Shown here one piece after another: positions 27,113 through 37,661 of a DNA stretch of 64,000 bases (within the stretch, counting starts at the first letter, position 1; every line of letters begins with the position of its first letter). The position numbers and the translations under genes are program-made. This DNA comes from Hoeflea sp. YIM 152468 (lineage in GTDB: Bacteria > Pseudomonadota > Alphaproteobacteria > Rhizobiales > Rhizobiaceae): the NCBI RefSeq assembly GCF_029210485.1, contig NZ_JARGET010000014.1:23062-87061 (forward strand). Direction: 5' to 3'. The notes below the pieces were generated by a model. The model was given only the letters and a program-made list of their open reading frames with translations. It was not told the DNA's origin and made no database searches.

Positions 27113-29728
27113 CTATTGCGGATCGATGTCATCTTCAGTGGGCACAAGAATTTCGCGCTTGCCGGCATGGTTGGCGGCACTGATCACGCCTTCCTGTTCC
27201 ATCCGCTCGATCAGCGAAGCTGCGCGGTTGTAGCCGATGCCGAGCCGCCGCTGGATATAGGAGGTCGAGGCTTTGCCGTCGCGCAGCACGACCGCCACCG
27301 CCTGATCATAGGGATCGTCTGATTCGGCAAGATTGGAGCTGCCTGCCGGCCCGCCGCCTTCGCTTTCCTCGTCATCCTCGGTGATCGAATCGAGGTATTC
27401 GGGCACGCCTTGGGTTTTCAGGAAGGAAACGATGTCCTCGACCTCCTTGTCCGAGACGAAGGGCCCGTGAACGCGCTGGATGCGGCCGCCGCCGGCCATG
27501 TAGAGCATGTCGCCCATGCCCAGCAGCTGTTCGGCCCCCTGCTCGCCCAGAATGGTTCGAGAATCGATCTTGGAGGTGACCTGGAAGGACATCCGGGTCG
27601 GGAAGTTGGCCTTGATCGTGCCGGTGATGACGTCAACCGACGGACGCTGCGTTGCCATGATCACATGAATGCCCGCCGCCCGCGCCATCTGTGCCAGGCG
27701 CTGCACAGCGCCCTCGATGTCCTTGCCGGCCACCATCATCAGATCGGCCATCTCGTCGATCAGCACGACGATATAGGGCAACGGCGTCAGATCGAACTCC
27801 TCGGTCTCGTAAACCGCTTCACCGGTGTGGCGGTCGAACCCGGTCTGCACCGTGCGGGTGATGGGCTCGCCCGAAGCTCTCGCCTGTTCCACCCGGGAGT
27901 TGAAGCCGTCGATGTTGCGGACGCCGATTTTCGACATGTTCTTGTAGCGCTGTTCCATCTCGCGGACAGTCCATTTGAGCGCCACGACAGCCTTTTTCGG
28001 GTCCGTCACCACCGGCGTCAGCAGATGCGGAATGCCGTCATAGACCGACAATTCGAGCATTTTCGGATCGATCATGATCAGCCGGCATTTGGACGGGTCC
28101 ATCCGGTAGAGGATCGACAGGATCATGGTGTTGATGGCGACAGACTTGCCCGACCCGGTGGTACCCGCCACCAGCACATGCGGCATCTTGGCGAGATCGA
28201 CGATCACCGGTTCCCCGCCGATCGTCTTGCCAAGCGCCAGGCCGAGTTTGGCCTTGGACGTCTCGAAATCGCGGCTGGCGATCAGTTCGCGCAGATAGAC
28301 GGTTTCCCGCTTCTGGTTCGGCAGTTCGATACCGATGGCATTGCGCCCCGGAACCACCGCCACACGGGCGGCAATTGCGCTCATCGACCGGGCAATGTCA
28401 TCGGCAAGGCCGATCACCCGCGAGGATTTGATGCCCGGCGCCGGTTCGAGTTCATACAGCGTCACCACCGGACCGGGACGGACATGAATGATCTCGCCCT
28501 TGACGCCGAAATCTTCCAGGACGCCTTCCAGCATGCGCGCATTCTGCTCCAGCTCCTGCGGCGACAGCGAACTGTCCTTGACCACATGCGGGGTTTCATT
28601 CAGCAGATGCACTGATGGCAGCGAAAAACCCTGCTCCTGAAGCATCGAGCCCTGTGCATCCCGCTGCACCCGTGCCCCGGGCTTGGGCCGTTCAGCGGGC
28701 GCCGCAATCCGCGGACCCGGGCTGTTGGCGCGAACCGGCGCCGCTTGTGGACGCCAATCCGCTGCGGGATCCTCATCGTCGAAATCATTCGACAGGACGC
28801 CCGCCGGAAGTGGCTCATCATCGATATCAAACGGCGGCGCGTCGTCGACCTGAATGGTCCGCGCCTGACCGGCCGCAGCGAAACCGGGTTCGATCCGCTC
28901 GTTGCCGCTGCGTCGGGGTGCTGCGAAACCGGACCCTGCCGCGCGATCATCCGCGCCATGCAGGTCCAGCGGCGAATCCGGCATCGCCTGCCGCGCGTGC
29001 GAGCCGGCCAGACCGGTCAAACGTCTCATCCTGCCGCGCAAAGTAAACCAGGCATGGGTAACGGCCCCCAATGCCAGCGAACCCCGCGATGCGTCATCGG
29101 CGTCGAAGTCGTCCTCGCTGACGGCTGTTTCCGGGCGCGTGACCGGCAGATTGCGGCCAATCAGGCCGGCGCCGAAGGCCAGCAGCCAGCCGGCAGGCGG
29201 CGCCAGCAGCAGCCCGAGAATGACGGCGACCAGACCGGAAGGGAAATCACCGGTGAAAAGCGACGGAATCTTCAGCGCCATGTCGCCAAGCACGCCACCA
29301 ATTCCGTTGGGCAGCGGCCAGTTTTGCGAACTCGGCATCAGACCGAACAGCGCCGCGGTCAACCATGCGCCGCCAAACCAGGCAGCACCGCGCCGGGAAA
29401 GACGGTCGGCGGGATGATTGCGCAGCAGGCCAATCGCCCAGAACAACACCGGCACAAGCCCGATCACGCCGGCCAGGCCGAAGAACTGCATGACCAGATC
29501 GGCAAAGGCTGCACCGGGGAAACCCAGAGCATTGTGCGGAATCGCGCCATTGGCGTTGGAGAAGCTTGGATCTGCAACATTCCATGTCGCAAGAGCCGCG
29601 ATGGCGAGCGCCAGTCCGGCAAGCATGACCAGGCCGATGACAAACCTGATCTGCCGTCGCACCAGGTCTCCCATCCGGTAGCCGCGGGAAGACATGCCTG
29701 ACGAAAGGGAAGTAGAGCCTGACTGCAT
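27113..29728 (-). CDS. ftsK: DNA translocase FtsK
   Basis: This 871-residue septal translocase resolves chromosome termini at division. It has four to five N-terminal membrane helices (residues ~20-190), a linker rich in Pro/Ala/Asp, and the alpha-beta motor with Walker [14 protein letters not shown] and Walker [14 protein letters not shown]. It ends with the winged gamma domain for KOPS recognition ([23 protein letters not shown]...). The length is usual for alphaproteobacteria. A CtrA-like site lies 72 bases before its start, matching cell-cycle control. lolA follows on the same strand. Confidence 0.97.
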   Translation of the reverse strand: MQSGSTSLSSGMSSRGYRMGDLVRRQIRFVIGLVMLAGLALAIAALATWNVADPSFSNANGAIPHNALGFPGAAFADLVMQFFGLAGVIGLVPVLFWAIGLLRNHPADRLSRRGAAWFGGAWLTAALFGLMPSSQNWPLPNGIGGVLGDMALKIPSLFTGDFPSGLVAVILGLLLAPPAGWLLAFGAGLIGRNLPVTRPETAVSEDDFDADDASRGSLALGAVTHAWFTLRGRMRRLTGLAGSHARQAMPDSPLDLHGADDRAAGSGFAAPRRSGNERIEPGFAAAGQARTIQVDDAPPFDIDDEPLPAGVLSNDFDDEDPAADWRPQAAPVRANSPGPRIAAPAERPKPGARVQRDAQGSMLQEQGFSLPSVHLLNETPHVVKDSSLSPQELEQNARMLEGVLEDFGVKGEIIHVRPGPVVTLYELEPAPGIKSSRVIGLADDIARSMSAIAARVAVVPGRNAIGIELPNQKRETVYLRELIASRDFETSKAKLGLALGKTIGGEPVIVDLAKMPHVLVAGTTGSGKSVAINTMILSILYRMDPSKCRLIMIDPKMLELSVYDGIPHLLTPVVTDPKKAVVALKWTVREMEQRYKNMSKIGVRNIDGFNSRVEQARASGEPITRTVQTGFDRHTGEAVYETEEFDLTPLPYIVVLIDEMADLMMVAGKDIEGAVQRLAQMARAAGIHVIMATQRPSVDVITGTIKANFPTRMSFQVTSKIDSRTILGEQGAEQLLGMGDMLYMAGGGRIQRVHGPFVSDKEVEDIVSFLKTQGVPEYLDSITEDDEESEGGGPAGSSNLAESDDPYDQAVAVVLRDGKASTSYIQRRLGIGYNRAASLIERMEQEGVISAANHAGKREILVPTEDDIDPQ

Positions 29729-29799
29729 GGGTACACAATGTCCGAATCGGGTTTTGGGCCCTCACGGACCCATCTCACCCAAATCTAACCGCAAGCGGG

Positions 29800-29815
29800 T
29801 TAATGTGGCATTAAC
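29800..29815. promoter_or_regulatory. CtrA-like site upstream of ftsK
   Basis: TTAA (29800-29803), seven bases, then TTAAC (29811-29815) matches the CtrA consensus exactly. The right half continues as TTAACCAT, a form typical of rhizobial sites. Larger arms GGTTAAT and ATTAACC (29798-29816) make it nearly palindromic, so it reads the same towards ftsK. Binding is inferred. Confidence 0.55.
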
Positions 29816-29860
29816 CATGCAGATCTTGTTCCGGCATTGTCACCAGGTCAAACGCCAGAT

Positions 29861-29882
29861 GCGGCCCGGAGAGCCGGGCCGC
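29861..29882 (-). terminator. Strong GC hairpin at the 3' end of amtB
   Basis: Perfect 9-bp arms gcggcccgg (29861-29869) and ccgggccgc (29874-29882) surround a 4-base loop. It lies 29 bases past the amtB stop, so it is the likely end of the glnK-amtB transcript. The T-rich side is on the plus strand, so it is not a textbook terminator for the minus strand. Confidence 0.5.
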
Positions 29883-29911
29883 ACCATTTTGCAGACGTCA
29901 CAGATCACAGA

Positions 29912-31261
29912 TCAGACGTGATAGGCGGCTTCGCCATGCGAGGCCAGGTCCAGACCCTGCCGTTCGTCTTCAACGCCGACACGCAAGCCAATCGTCATGT
30001 CGACGATCTTGTAGAGAACGAACGAGATGAGGCCGCACCACACGATCGTGATCCCGACGGCAGACGCCTGAATGATGAACTGCGTACCGACCGCATAATC
30101 CTCACCGCCGGCGCCACCCAGACTGGGCATATTGACCACGGCTGTTCCCAGCGCGCCGACAATTCCGCCGACACCATGAATACCGAACACATCGGCAGAA
30201 TCGTCATAACCGAACTTGTTTTTGACGACGGCCACAAAGTAATAGCAGACTCCCGATGCGACCGCGCCCAGCACGATGGCCCCCACCGGTCCGGAAAACC
30301 CGGCAGCCGGTGTGACGGCAACAAGTCCGGCGATCATGCCCGAAACGGCGCCCAGCATGGAAGCCTTGCCGCGGTGAAGCGCTTCGATCACGGTCCAGGC
30401 CAGGATTGCACCTGCGGTTGCCGTGAACGTGTTGATCATGGACAGCGCCGCGCCGCCATTGGCTTCGAGATTCGATCCGGCATTGAAGCCGAACCAGCCG
30501 AACCACAGCAGACAGGCCCCGACCATGGTCAACGTCATCGAATGCGGCGCCATCATGTCGCGGCCAAACCCGGTGCGCTTTCCGACCAGGATCGCACCGA
30601 CCAGGCCGGCGATGCCGGCATTGATGTGCACGACCGTTCCGCCGGCGAAATCAAGGGCACCCATCTTGAACAGAAGTCCGTTGGCGTCCCAGACCATATG
30701 GGCGACCGGGAAGTAGACAAAGCTGACCCACAGCGCCACGAACAGCATGACTGCGGAAAACCGGATTCGCTCGGCAAAGGCGCCGACAATCAGGGCCGAG
30801 GTGATACAGGCAAACGTCATCTGGAAAGCGATGAAGATATATTCGGGGATCATTACCCCGTCGCTGAAGGTGGCCGCTTCGCTGCCCGGTGTGACACCTG
30901 ACAGGAACATCTTGGCGGTCCCGCCCCAGAATGCGCTTTCCGAACCGCCAAAGGCGAAGGAATAGCCATAGAGCACCCAGATCACCATCACCATTGCGGT
31001 GATCATGGTGCACTGGAGCAACACCGAAAGCATGTTCTTGGTCCGCACCAGGCCGCCGTAAAACAGCGCAAGGCCGGGCAGGATCATCAACAGCACCAGG
31101 ATGGTCGAGACCAGCATGAAGGTTGTATCGCCCTTGTCCATCGTGGTTGCGGCAACTTCAGCGGCTTCCTGCGCCAAGGCCGGGGCAGCAAGGGCCGTCA
31201 GCGCGCCTGCCGTCATCAGTCCAAGCCGAAGCGGAAATTTATGTGACAATTGAGGTGTCAT
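29912..31261 (-). CDS. amtB: Ammonium transporter AmtB
   Basis: The 449-residue ammonium channel has an N-terminal signal-like stretch (LRLGLMTAGALTALAAPALA) and 11 membrane helices. The family motif DFAGGTVVHINAGIAGLVGA, with the first twin-His, is present, as is the second twin region DVFGIHGVGGIVGALG. Helix start FMLVSTILVLLMILPGLALFYGG is typical. The frame is open to 31333, but ATG 31261 gives the signal peptide. It forms a unit with glnK, 19 bases upstream, whose product blocks the channel when nitrogen is ample. Confidence 0.96.
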   Translation of the reverse strand: MTPQLSHKFPLRLGLMTAGALTALAAPALAQEAAEVAATTMDKGDTTFMLVSTILVLLMILPGLALFYGGLVRTKNMLSVLLQCTMITAMVMVIWVLYGYSFAFGGSESAFWGGTAKMFLSGVTPGSEAATFSDGVMIPEYIFIAFQMTFACITSALIVGAFAERIRFSAVMLFVALWVSFVYFPVAHMVWDANGLLFKMGALDFAGGTVVHINAGIAGLVGAILVGKRTGFGRDMMAPHSMTLTMVGACLLWFGWFGFNAGSNLEANGGAALSMINTFTATAGAILAWTVIEALHRGKASMLGAVSGMIAGLVAVTPAAGFSGPVGAIVLGAVASGVCYYFVAVVKNKFGYDDSADVFGIHGVGGIVGALGTAVVNMPSLGGAGGEDYAVGTQFIIQASAVGITIVWCGLISFVLYKIVDMTIGLRVGVEDERQGLDLASHGEAAYHV

Positions 31262-31280
31262 GGAAGTGTCTCCTGTTGGC

Positions 31281-31725
<445 letters not shown>

Positions 31726-31848
31726 TTTGGAAAAAATCTGATAACTATTTGATATTATATATTTATATGAATCGAGAAAATAGGCTCGATCCGCCTGGCG
31801 CAGAGCAGGAGACTAAAATATAGGCAACTATTAATGAAAGCTTATATT

Positions 31849-32730
31849 TTAGGCTTTCGTCCGATCCCGAATCAAACCTTCTTGCGCGACCGAGGCAATC
31901 AGCTTGCCGTCGCGCTGATACAGGCTGCCGCGGGTAAAGCCGCGCGCGCCATTGGTGTTGGGCGAATCCATGCTGTAGAGCAGCCAGTCATCCAGTTTTG
32001 AGGGCCGGTGAAACCACATCGCGTGATCCAGGCTGGCGACCTGCAGATTGCGGTCAAACACCGAGCGGCCATGCGCAAACAGCGCTGTGTCGAGCAATGT
32101 CATGTCCGACAGGTAAGCCAGGATCGCGGCCTGAACAATCCGATCATCCGGCACCGGGCCGGTGGCTCTGATCCAGACCTTCTGCTCCGGATCAAGCTTG
32201 CGGTCGGAAATATAATGCTCAAGCGCCAGCGGCCGCACTTCTATGGGCCGCTCCCGTTCCCAATAGGTGCGGATATGATCAGGCGCGCCCGACAGGAAGG
32301 CTTCGCGCATCTGCTCCTTGTCCGGCAGTTCCTCCGGCTGCGCCACGGCCGGCATCCGGTCCTGATATTCAAGCCCGACCTCTTCCTTCTGGAACGAGGC
32401 CGACAGAGAGAAAATGGCCTTGCCGTGCTGGATCGCCACCACCGAGCGGGTGGCAAAACTCAAGCCATCACGGATCCGGTCAACCTCATAGATGATCGGC
32501 GCGGCGGGATCACCCGGGCGCATGAAATAGCCGTGCAGGGAATGCACCGGCCGGTCCGGCGCCACCGTGCGTTGCGCCGCCACCAGAGCCTGACCGATCA
32601 CCTGGCCGCCAAACACCCGCTGCCAGCCGACTTTCGGGCTGGTTCCGCGAAACAGATCCTGCTCGAGGGGCTCGAGATCAAGGCTGGAGACCAGTTGTTC
32701 CATGGCAGTGACAGCAGGAGGACGCGACAT
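31849..32730 (-). CDS. tesB: Acyl-CoA thioesterase II (TesB)
   Basis: This 293-residue double hot-dog thioesterase cleaves medium- and long-chain acyl-CoA. Typical blocks include GWQRVFGGQVIGQALVAA, SLHGYFMRPGDP and VASLDHAMWFHRP (catalytic Asp region), with a C-terminal YQRDGKLIASVAQEGLIR. The start at 32730 (MSRPPAVTAMEQLV) is set by homology; the frame is open much further upstream but overlaps the divergent hydroxylase. It lies upstream of glnK, separated by an AT-rich gap. Confidence 0.94.
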   Translation of the reverse strand: MSRPPAVTAMEQLVSSLDLEPLEQDLFRGTSPKVGWQRVFGGQVIGQALVAAQRTVAPDRPVHSLHGYFMRPGDPAAPIIYEVDRIRDGLSFATRSVVAIQHGKAIFSLSASFQKEEVGLEYQDRMPAVAQPEELPDKEQMREAFLSGAPDHIRTYWERERPIEVRPLALEHYISDRKLDPEQKVWIRATGPVPDDRIVQAAILAYLSDMTLLDTALFAHGRSVFDRNLQVASLDHAMWFHRPSKLDDWLLYSMDSPNTNGARGFTRGSLYQRDGKLIASVAQEGLIRDRTKA

Positions 32731-32865
32731 TTGGTTCTCTTCCGGAGGTGGGCGGGAGGACGACAATGCGGTATACGGTGTCTTGAAGCCGCTGCAAAGG
32801 CCGCGCCTCATCCTATATGGCGTCTGGCCCCCGCAGAACCGCGCGCGGATAGAAGGATCAAGAAC

Positions 32866-34092
32866 GTGACGACCGAGAACCTGGATGTTTTGGTTTGCGG
32901 CGCCGGATATGTCGGCTTGTCGGCGGCAGTCGCCATCAAGCTTGCCGCTCCATCGCTGGCCATCGCCGTGATTGACGCTGCCCCGCCGGAAGTCTGGCGC
33001 AAGGACCAGCGTGCCGCTGCGATCGCCGCCGGAGCCAAGCGCATGCTGACGACGCTCGACGTCTGGCAGACGATCGAGCCTGAAGCCCAGCCGATCAACG
33101 AAATGATTGTCACGGATTCGCGCACCTCCGATCCGGTGCGACCGGTGTTTCTCACCTTTGGCGGCGAGATTGAGGACGGTGAGCCCTTCGCCCACATGGT
33201 GCCCAATGTCAGCATTGTCAAAGCCCTGCGCGACAAGGCCTCGGCAATCGGCATGCCGATCTATCAGTCCGCTGCAGCCTCCGCACTGGATCTCGCCGAG
33301 CATGCAGCGCGGGTCGAGACCGCCGACGGGCGTAGATTCAGTGCCAAGCTCGTGGTCGCCGCCGATGGCGTCCGCTCGATGCTGCGCGACATGGCGGGAA
33401 TCAGGACCCAGCACTGGGGATATGACCAATCGGGAATTGTCACCACCGTTGCCCATGAACGGCCGCACAATGGCCGCGCCGAAGAGCATTTCCTGCCGTC
33501 GGGTCCGTTTGCCATCCTGCCCTTGACGGGAAACCGTTCTTCGCTGGTCTGGACCGAGCGGACCCGCGACGCCGAGCGTCTGGTCAAGGAAGATGATTTT
33601 GTTTTCGAGGCAGAACTCGAACGCCGCTTTGGCCATCACCTTGGCGCGCTCAGCCTCGAAGGCGGCCGCCGGGCATTTCCGCTCGGATTGACGCTGGCGC
33701 GCGAATTTGTCCGGCCGCGGCTGGCCTTGGCGGGGGATGCCGCGCACGGTATCCACCCGGTGGCCGGTCAGGGCCTCAATCTCGGCTTCAAGGATGTCGC
33801 CGCACTGGCCGAAACTGTTGTCGAAGCCAACCGGCTTGGTCTCGACATCGGATCGATGGCCGTGCTCGAGCGCTATCAGATCTGGCGCCGTTTCGACACG
33901 GTGCGAATGGGCGTGACCAGTGACGTTCTGACCAGGATGTTTTCCAATGATATCGCACCCCTGCGGCTGATCCGGGATTTCGGTCTCGGTCTGGTGGACC
34001 GGATGCCGGCAATGAAGCGTTATTTCATCGATCAGGCGGCGGGAATTCCCGATGAGTCCGGTCCCCGGCTGCTGCGCGGCGAGGCCATCTGA
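32866..34092 (+). CDS. UbiH/UbiF/VisC-family FAD-dependent hydroxylase
   Basis: The 408-residue flavoprotein monooxygenase belongs to the ubiquinone-ring hydroxylase group. The N-terminal dinucleotide fold is DVLVCGAGYVGLSAAVAIK, the DG motif is LVVAADGVRSMLRDMAG, and the second FAD motif is LALAGDAAHGIHPVAGQGLNLGFKDV. It probably hydroxylates an intermediate of ubiquinone synthesis, but which position is not clear. The start is a GTG at 32866 after AAGGA. It is divergent from tesB. A TetR gene converges downstream. Confidence 0.9.
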   Translation: MTTENLDVLVCGAGYVGLSAAVAIKLAAPSLAIAVIDAAPPEVWRKDQRAAAIAAGAKRMLTTLDVWQTIEPEAQPINEMIVTDSRTSDPVRPVFLTFGGEIEDGEPFAHMVPNVSIVKALRDKASAIGMPIYQSAAASALDLAEHAARVETADGRRFSAKLVVAADGVRSMLRDMAGIRTQHWGYDQSGIVTTVAHERPHNGRAEEHFLPSGPFAILPLTGNRSSLVWTERTRDAERLVKEDDFVFEAELERRFGHHLGALSLEGGRRAFPLGLTLAREFVRPRLALAGDAAHGIHPVAGQGLNLGFKDVAALAETVVEANRLGLDIGSMAVLERYQIWRRFDTVRMGVTSDVLTRMFSNDIAPLRLIRDFGLGLVDRMPAMKRYFIDQAAGIPDESGPRLLRGEAI

Positions 34093-34119
34093 ACAGCAGC
34101 ATCAGGCAGCGATGCCGAT

Positions 34120-34692
34120 TCAGGATGAAAATTGCAGGCTTTGTTCGGCCCGGCGCAGGCTTTCGGCCAGAACGGTCATGTCACCAAACGCATAGGCCAG
34201 TGCAATTCCGCCCTGCCATTCGATCACCACCGCGCGGGCCCGCGCCATCGCCAGCGACGGCCGGGACCCGGTTTTTTGCAACTCGCGGGCGATGAAGCTC
34301 ACGAGAAGCTCGAAACTTTGTCCCGCGCGGGTCGAAGCCTCGGCTGCGGTGCCGCGAAAATCCCTGACCGCCGCGCTGATCGGACAGCCATTGTCGACGC
34401 GGCTTCGGTTGGATTGCGCAAGCCGCTGCAACAGGAAGCGGATTCGCTGGCGCGGATCGGGCGACGCCGCCTCCGCTTCAATGATCAGTGATTGGGTTTC
34501 CTCGGCAAAAACATCCGCAACGGCCAGTGCCAGGTCAGCCTTGGTGCGGAAATAGTAGAACATGTTGCCGGTCGGTACGCCGGCGTCGCGGGCGATGTCG
34601 GCGATGCTGGTTGCAGCAAATCCGCGAATCCAGAACAGCCGAGCGGCAGCGGCCACGATCGCTTCACGCCTCAGATCGCCTTTCTTGGACAC
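34120..34692 (-). CDS. TetR/AcrR-family transcriptional regulator
   Basis: The 190-residue repressor has an N-terminal HTH in AARLFWIRGFAATSIADIARDAGVPTGNMFYYFRTKADL, the TetR signature. The C-terminal half is helical and ligand binding (RAGQSFELLVSFIAREL). Its target is unknown; it is not clearly linked to either neighbour. The hydroxylase upstream is convergent, so self-regulation is the only safe guess. Confidence 0.9.
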   Translation of the reverse strand: MSKKGDLRREAIVAAAARLFWIRGFAATSIADIARDAGVPTGNMFYYFRTKADLALAVADVFAEETQSLIIEAEAASPDPRQRIRFLLQRLAQSNRSRVDNGCPISAAVRDFRGTAAEASTRAGQSFELLVSFIARELQKTGSRPSLAMARARAVVIEWQGGIALAYAFGDMTVLAESLRRAEQSLQFSS

Positions 34693-34773
34693 CCGCCTCC
34701 ACCTTTTCTATTTGGTTGGCTGACTTAAGATCATGCTGGCGCAGCGGTGAGCGAAGCCACAGCCGTGACCGTC

Positions 34774-34995
34774 TCAGTCGTCATCGGGAAGTTGCCGGGC
34801 TTCAGACACCAGCATGATCGGGATGCCGTCGCGCACCGGATAGGCCAGTCTGGCGCGGCCCGACACCAGTTCGGTCTTGTCGGCATCAAATTTCAGCGGC
34901 CCATAGGTCAGCGGACAGACCAGCAGCTCCAGCATCTTGACGTCGACGGCGCCCGCTGAGCGGATGGTCTGCTGCGATGGGATTTGATCTGTCAT
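34774..34995 (-). CDS. Trm112-family small protein
   Basis: The 73-residue protein has the Trm112/YcaR pattern: [17 protein letters not shown], then [26 protein letters not shown]. Bacterial members are small, often zinc-ribbon-like proteins of uncertain role; here only the first Cys is seen, so zinc binding may be lost. It is next to the Lon-N protein with a 15-base gap, probably an operon. Confidence 0.85.
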   Translation of the reverse strand: MTDQIPSQQTIRSAGAVDVKMLELLVCPLTYGPLKFDADKTELVSGRARLAYPVRDGIPIMLVSEARQLPDDD

Positions 34996-35010
34996 GACTG
35001 CCGGTTACGC

Positions 35011-35688
35011 CTATTGCAGGACGCGTCCATAATCATCCGAATCCCGCGCCAAGGCAATCTCGGTAATCGCGATCAACGTCTCCGCGCGCAGTTTCAGATT
35101 GTCAGCTTCCAGCAACGCCTGCTTTTCCGCCGGCCCATAGGGAGACATCATCGACAGCGAATTGACCAGGCTTTCCGTGCTGGCGCGTTCGACAGAATTC
35201 CAGTCGGCTTCGAGATCATTGGCATCAAGATAGGCCTTGAAGCTTTGCAAGAGTGCATCCCGGTCAACACCGGCGCTGTCATCGCTGGCTTCAAGGTCAC
35301 CGAAGAACGGCGCGATGCGGCAGATCCGGTAAGGTTTGCCGCCGCTGTCAAGTTCTCCGGTCAACCGGAACCGGCAGACACCGCCCAGGGCGACGACGTA
35401 ACGGCCATCGCCGGTCTCGGCGAAGGAGGTGATGCGCCCCAGACAGCCAACGCGGCAAAGATCTTCCACCGGCCCCCGCAGGGATTCAGCCTCGGCCAGC
35501 GCCGGCTGGATCACACCGATCAGGCGATCCGAAGCCATCGCCTCGTCAAACATCGAAAGATAGCGCGGTTCGAAAACATTGAGCGGCAGCTGCGCCCCTG
35601 GCAGCAGCAGCGCACCCGAAAGCGGAAACACCGGCACCTGATCCGGTACATCCGTTTCGACACGATAGGATTTATTGCCAACCTGCAT
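35011..35688 (-). CDS. LON substrate-binding-domain protein
   Basis: The 225-residue protein consists of the Lon N-terminal domain without an AAA or protease part. It starts MQVGNKSYRVETDVP and shows VFPLSGALLLPGAQLPLNVFEPRYLSM. Stand-alone Lon-N proteins are common in Rhizobiales; their role is unknown. The frame extends to a TTG at 35703, but ATG 35688 matches family starts. It lies in a minus-strand run with the thioredoxin-TPR gene upstream and Trm112 downstream. Confidence 0.9.
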   Translation of the reverse strand: MQVGNKSYRVETDVPDQVPVFPLSGALLLPGAQLPLNVFEPRYLSMFDEAMASDRLIGVIQPALAEAESLRGPVEDLCRVGCLGRITSFAETGDGRYVVALGGVCRFRLTGELDSGGKPYRICRIAPFFGDLEASDDSAGVDRDALLQSFKAYLDANDLEADWNSVERASTESLVNSLSMMSPYGPAEKQALLEADNLKLRAETLIAITEIALARDSDDYGRVLQ

Positions 35689-35777
35689 ACGTTCAAGCCC
35701 CAATGGTCATTGTAGATAGGAATGTGGGGCCAAACACCGGAAACTCAAGTGCCTGCCAAAGCACGGCTCCCTGACAC

Positions 35778-36767
35778 TCAGGAAAACAGCAGCGAAGAGA
35801 GCTGCCGGCGCGCAGACAGAGTTGCCGCGTCCATCGGACCCCAGGCTTCGAAGAACTCCAGCAAGGCTTTTCGCGCGGCCTCGTCCTGCCATTTGGGATC
35901 GGTACGCATGATCGTGAACAACTCGGCCGCTGCAGCGTCCCTGTCGCCCCGCGCATTGAGGATCTTGGCAAACTGGATCCGGGCCTCATGATCTGCCGGG
36001 TCTGACGCAAGACGGGCCTGGAGTTCGGCGGGATTGCCCAGCTCTGCCACTTCGCGCGCCATTTCAAGCCGCTTGAACACGGCAGCGACCTCCAGATCCT
36101 TGCGCTCATCCTCCGGAACGGCGCTCAACAGCTTTTCTGCGCGATCAAGCTCGCCGGCTGCCAGCATGCAGGCGGCCATTCCCGCTATCGCACCGACATG
36201 CTCCTGATCCATCTGCAGGATTGCGCCAAATCCCCGTGCTGCCGCCTCGACATCGCCAGCCGCAAGTGCGTCGCGTGACTGCGTCAGCACCTGGGCGATC
36301 TGGTCGTCGGCGGAAGACGTTGCAGCGGGACCGGCAACCTTGTCGATGAAGTCGCGGATCTGGCTTTCGGGAAGAGCCCCCATGAAGCCGTCAACCGGTT
36401 TGCCGCCGGAAAAGGCGATGACTGCAGGGATCGACTGAATACCCATCTGACCCGGAATCGCGGGATGATCATCAATGTTGAGCTTGACCAGTTTGACCCG
36501 GCCGTTTGATTCGCGCACCACCTTCTCGATAATCGGCGTGAGTTGCTTGCAGGGCCCACACCACGGCGCCCAGAAGTCCACCAGCACGGTCACATCAGCC
36601 GACGCCTTGATGACATCGTCCGCGAAACCGGCAGTGGTCGTATCCATGATCACCTCACCGGCGTTCGCAGCAGCGGTTTGAGCCGGTTTGGAGGTATCGC
36701 CGAAGGTGACTGTGCCGCTCATCTGCCCCCCGGATGCCGGTGCGTAGGGGTTGTCATAATCGCTCAT
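35778..36767 (-). CDS. Thioredoxin-TPR protein (YbbN/CnoX type)
   Basis: The 329-residue protein has a thioredoxin domain with active site WAPWCGPCKQLTP (CGPC) near residue 67, then TPR-like helices (TPR_19/20) in the C-terminal half. E. coli CnoX has a related design and acts as a chaperone-holdase for oxidised proteins. Here the CGPC is complete, so reductase activity is expected. A ~40-residue N-terminal extension (MSDYDNPYAPASGGQMSGTV) precedes the domain. Confidence 0.91.
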   Translation of the reverse strand: MSDYDNPYAPASGGQMSGTVTFGDTSKPAQTAAANAGEVIMDTTTAGFADDVIKASADVTVLVDFWAPWCGPCKQLTPIIEKVVRESNGRVKLVKLNIDDHPAIPGQMGIQSIPAVIAFSGGKPVDGFMGALPESQIRDFIDKVAGPAATSSADDQIAQVLTQSRDALAAGDVEAAARGFGAILQMDQEHVGAIAGMAACMLAAGELDRAEKLLSAVPEDERKDLEVAAVFKRLEMAREVAELGNPAELQARLASDPADHEARIQFAKILNARGDRDAAAAELFTIMRTDPKWQDEAARKALLEFFEAWGPMDAATLSARRQLSSLLFS

Positions 36768-36816
36768 GGTTCTGATTCCGTGCCTGCTGAAAACAATTCC
36801 GTCCTAAGGTCGTGCT

Positions 36817-37314
36817 TTATTCCGAAACTTTCAAGATCAACGGGGAATGCCCGGTATGGGCGAGAAAGCGTTTCAGATCTTCCCGCCCGATCGACGTTGT
36901 CGCATCATTGCTCAGCGGATGGGCATTGATGATCTCATTGTCCATAAGCGGGGCGTCGATGACGAGTGTGACTTCGTTTTGCATGTCATTGATGGCGCAG
37001 AAAATGCTCACTGACCCCGGGGTGACACCGAGCTTCTCCATCAAGACGTCCGGCTTTGCGAAGGAAACCCGGCCGCTGGCGCCGATCAGGCCGTGAATGC
37101 GCTTGAGGTTGACCTCGGCATTTTCTTCCAGCGTCACCAGAAAACAGGCACCCTTCTTGTCTTTCAGGAACAGGTTCCGGGTGTGTCCACCGGGGATTGT
37201 GTCGCGCAAACTCTGTGATTCGGCGACCGTGAAGACTGGCGGATGGCCCACGGTGGAATGAGAAATTGCCAAAGCATCGAGGCAGTCAAAGAGATCTTGG
37301 CGGGTTTTTGGCAT
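36817..37314 (-). CDS. YbaK/ProX-family aminoacyl-tRNA deacylase
   Basis: The 165-residue editing-domain protein probably removes mischarged amino acids from tRNA(Pro). Family blocks are MPKTRQDLFDCLDALAISHSTVGHPPVFTVAES, GGHTRNLFLKDKKGACFLVTL and GSVSIFCAINDMQNEVTLVID. ATG 37314 gives the standard start; another ATG at 37353 and a long open extension to 37824 lack a ribosome-binding site. It follows the thioredoxin gene on the same strand after 49 bases of divergence-free spacing. Confidence 0.9.
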   Translation of the reverse strand: MPKTRQDLFDCLDALAISHSTVGHPPVFTVAESQSLRDTIPGGHTRNLFLKDKKGACFLVTLEENAEVNLKRIHGLIGASGRVSFAKPDVLMEKLGVTPGSVSIFCAINDMQNEVTLVIDAPLMDNEIINAHPLSNDATTSIGREDLKRFLAHTGHSPLILKVSE

Positions 37315-37661
37315 TGGCTCAACTCGTGCTGGAAGGAACTCGGTCCGTTTCATGGTGCTGAGACAGGCCCGCGTCGGTGCGCGGTCCCTCAGCCGGCTTG
37401 AAGGTTCTTGATAGGCAACCAGGCGGCTTGGTGCAATGCCCGCATCCGGACCCGCCTCCGGGCCCGCCTCTGTAGGAATCGCCCCGCTCAGGCCATGCTC
37501 GACCGCACCACCGATGGCCTGCAGGACGGCACTGACCGGCACAGAGTCACGGATGACTGAAATTTCCCTGTTGCAATTCATTTCAGCTTGCGCCATATAG
37601 CGCCGGTCTGGACCCATCGGGGACGGATCGCAGGCCCACTCACCCACGGGCCTGAGGATGA
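37315..37661. other. Gap between ybaK and tRNA-Gly, no recognised gene
   Basis: The minus frame of ybaK stays open through this 347-base stretch and beyond, but the translated extension is Pro/Ala/Arg-rich and unlike any family I know. No good ribosome-binding site or hairpin was seen. It probably holds the promoters of ybaK and the tRNA gene. Confidence 0.45.

Noticed and set aside
32008..32865. N-terminal extension of the UbiH-type hydroxylase
   Set aside because: It is antisense to tesB; the flavin fold begins right after GTG 32866.
32731..33756. N-terminal extension of tesB
   Set aside because: It overlaps the divergent hydroxylase on the other strand, and the family start is at 32730.
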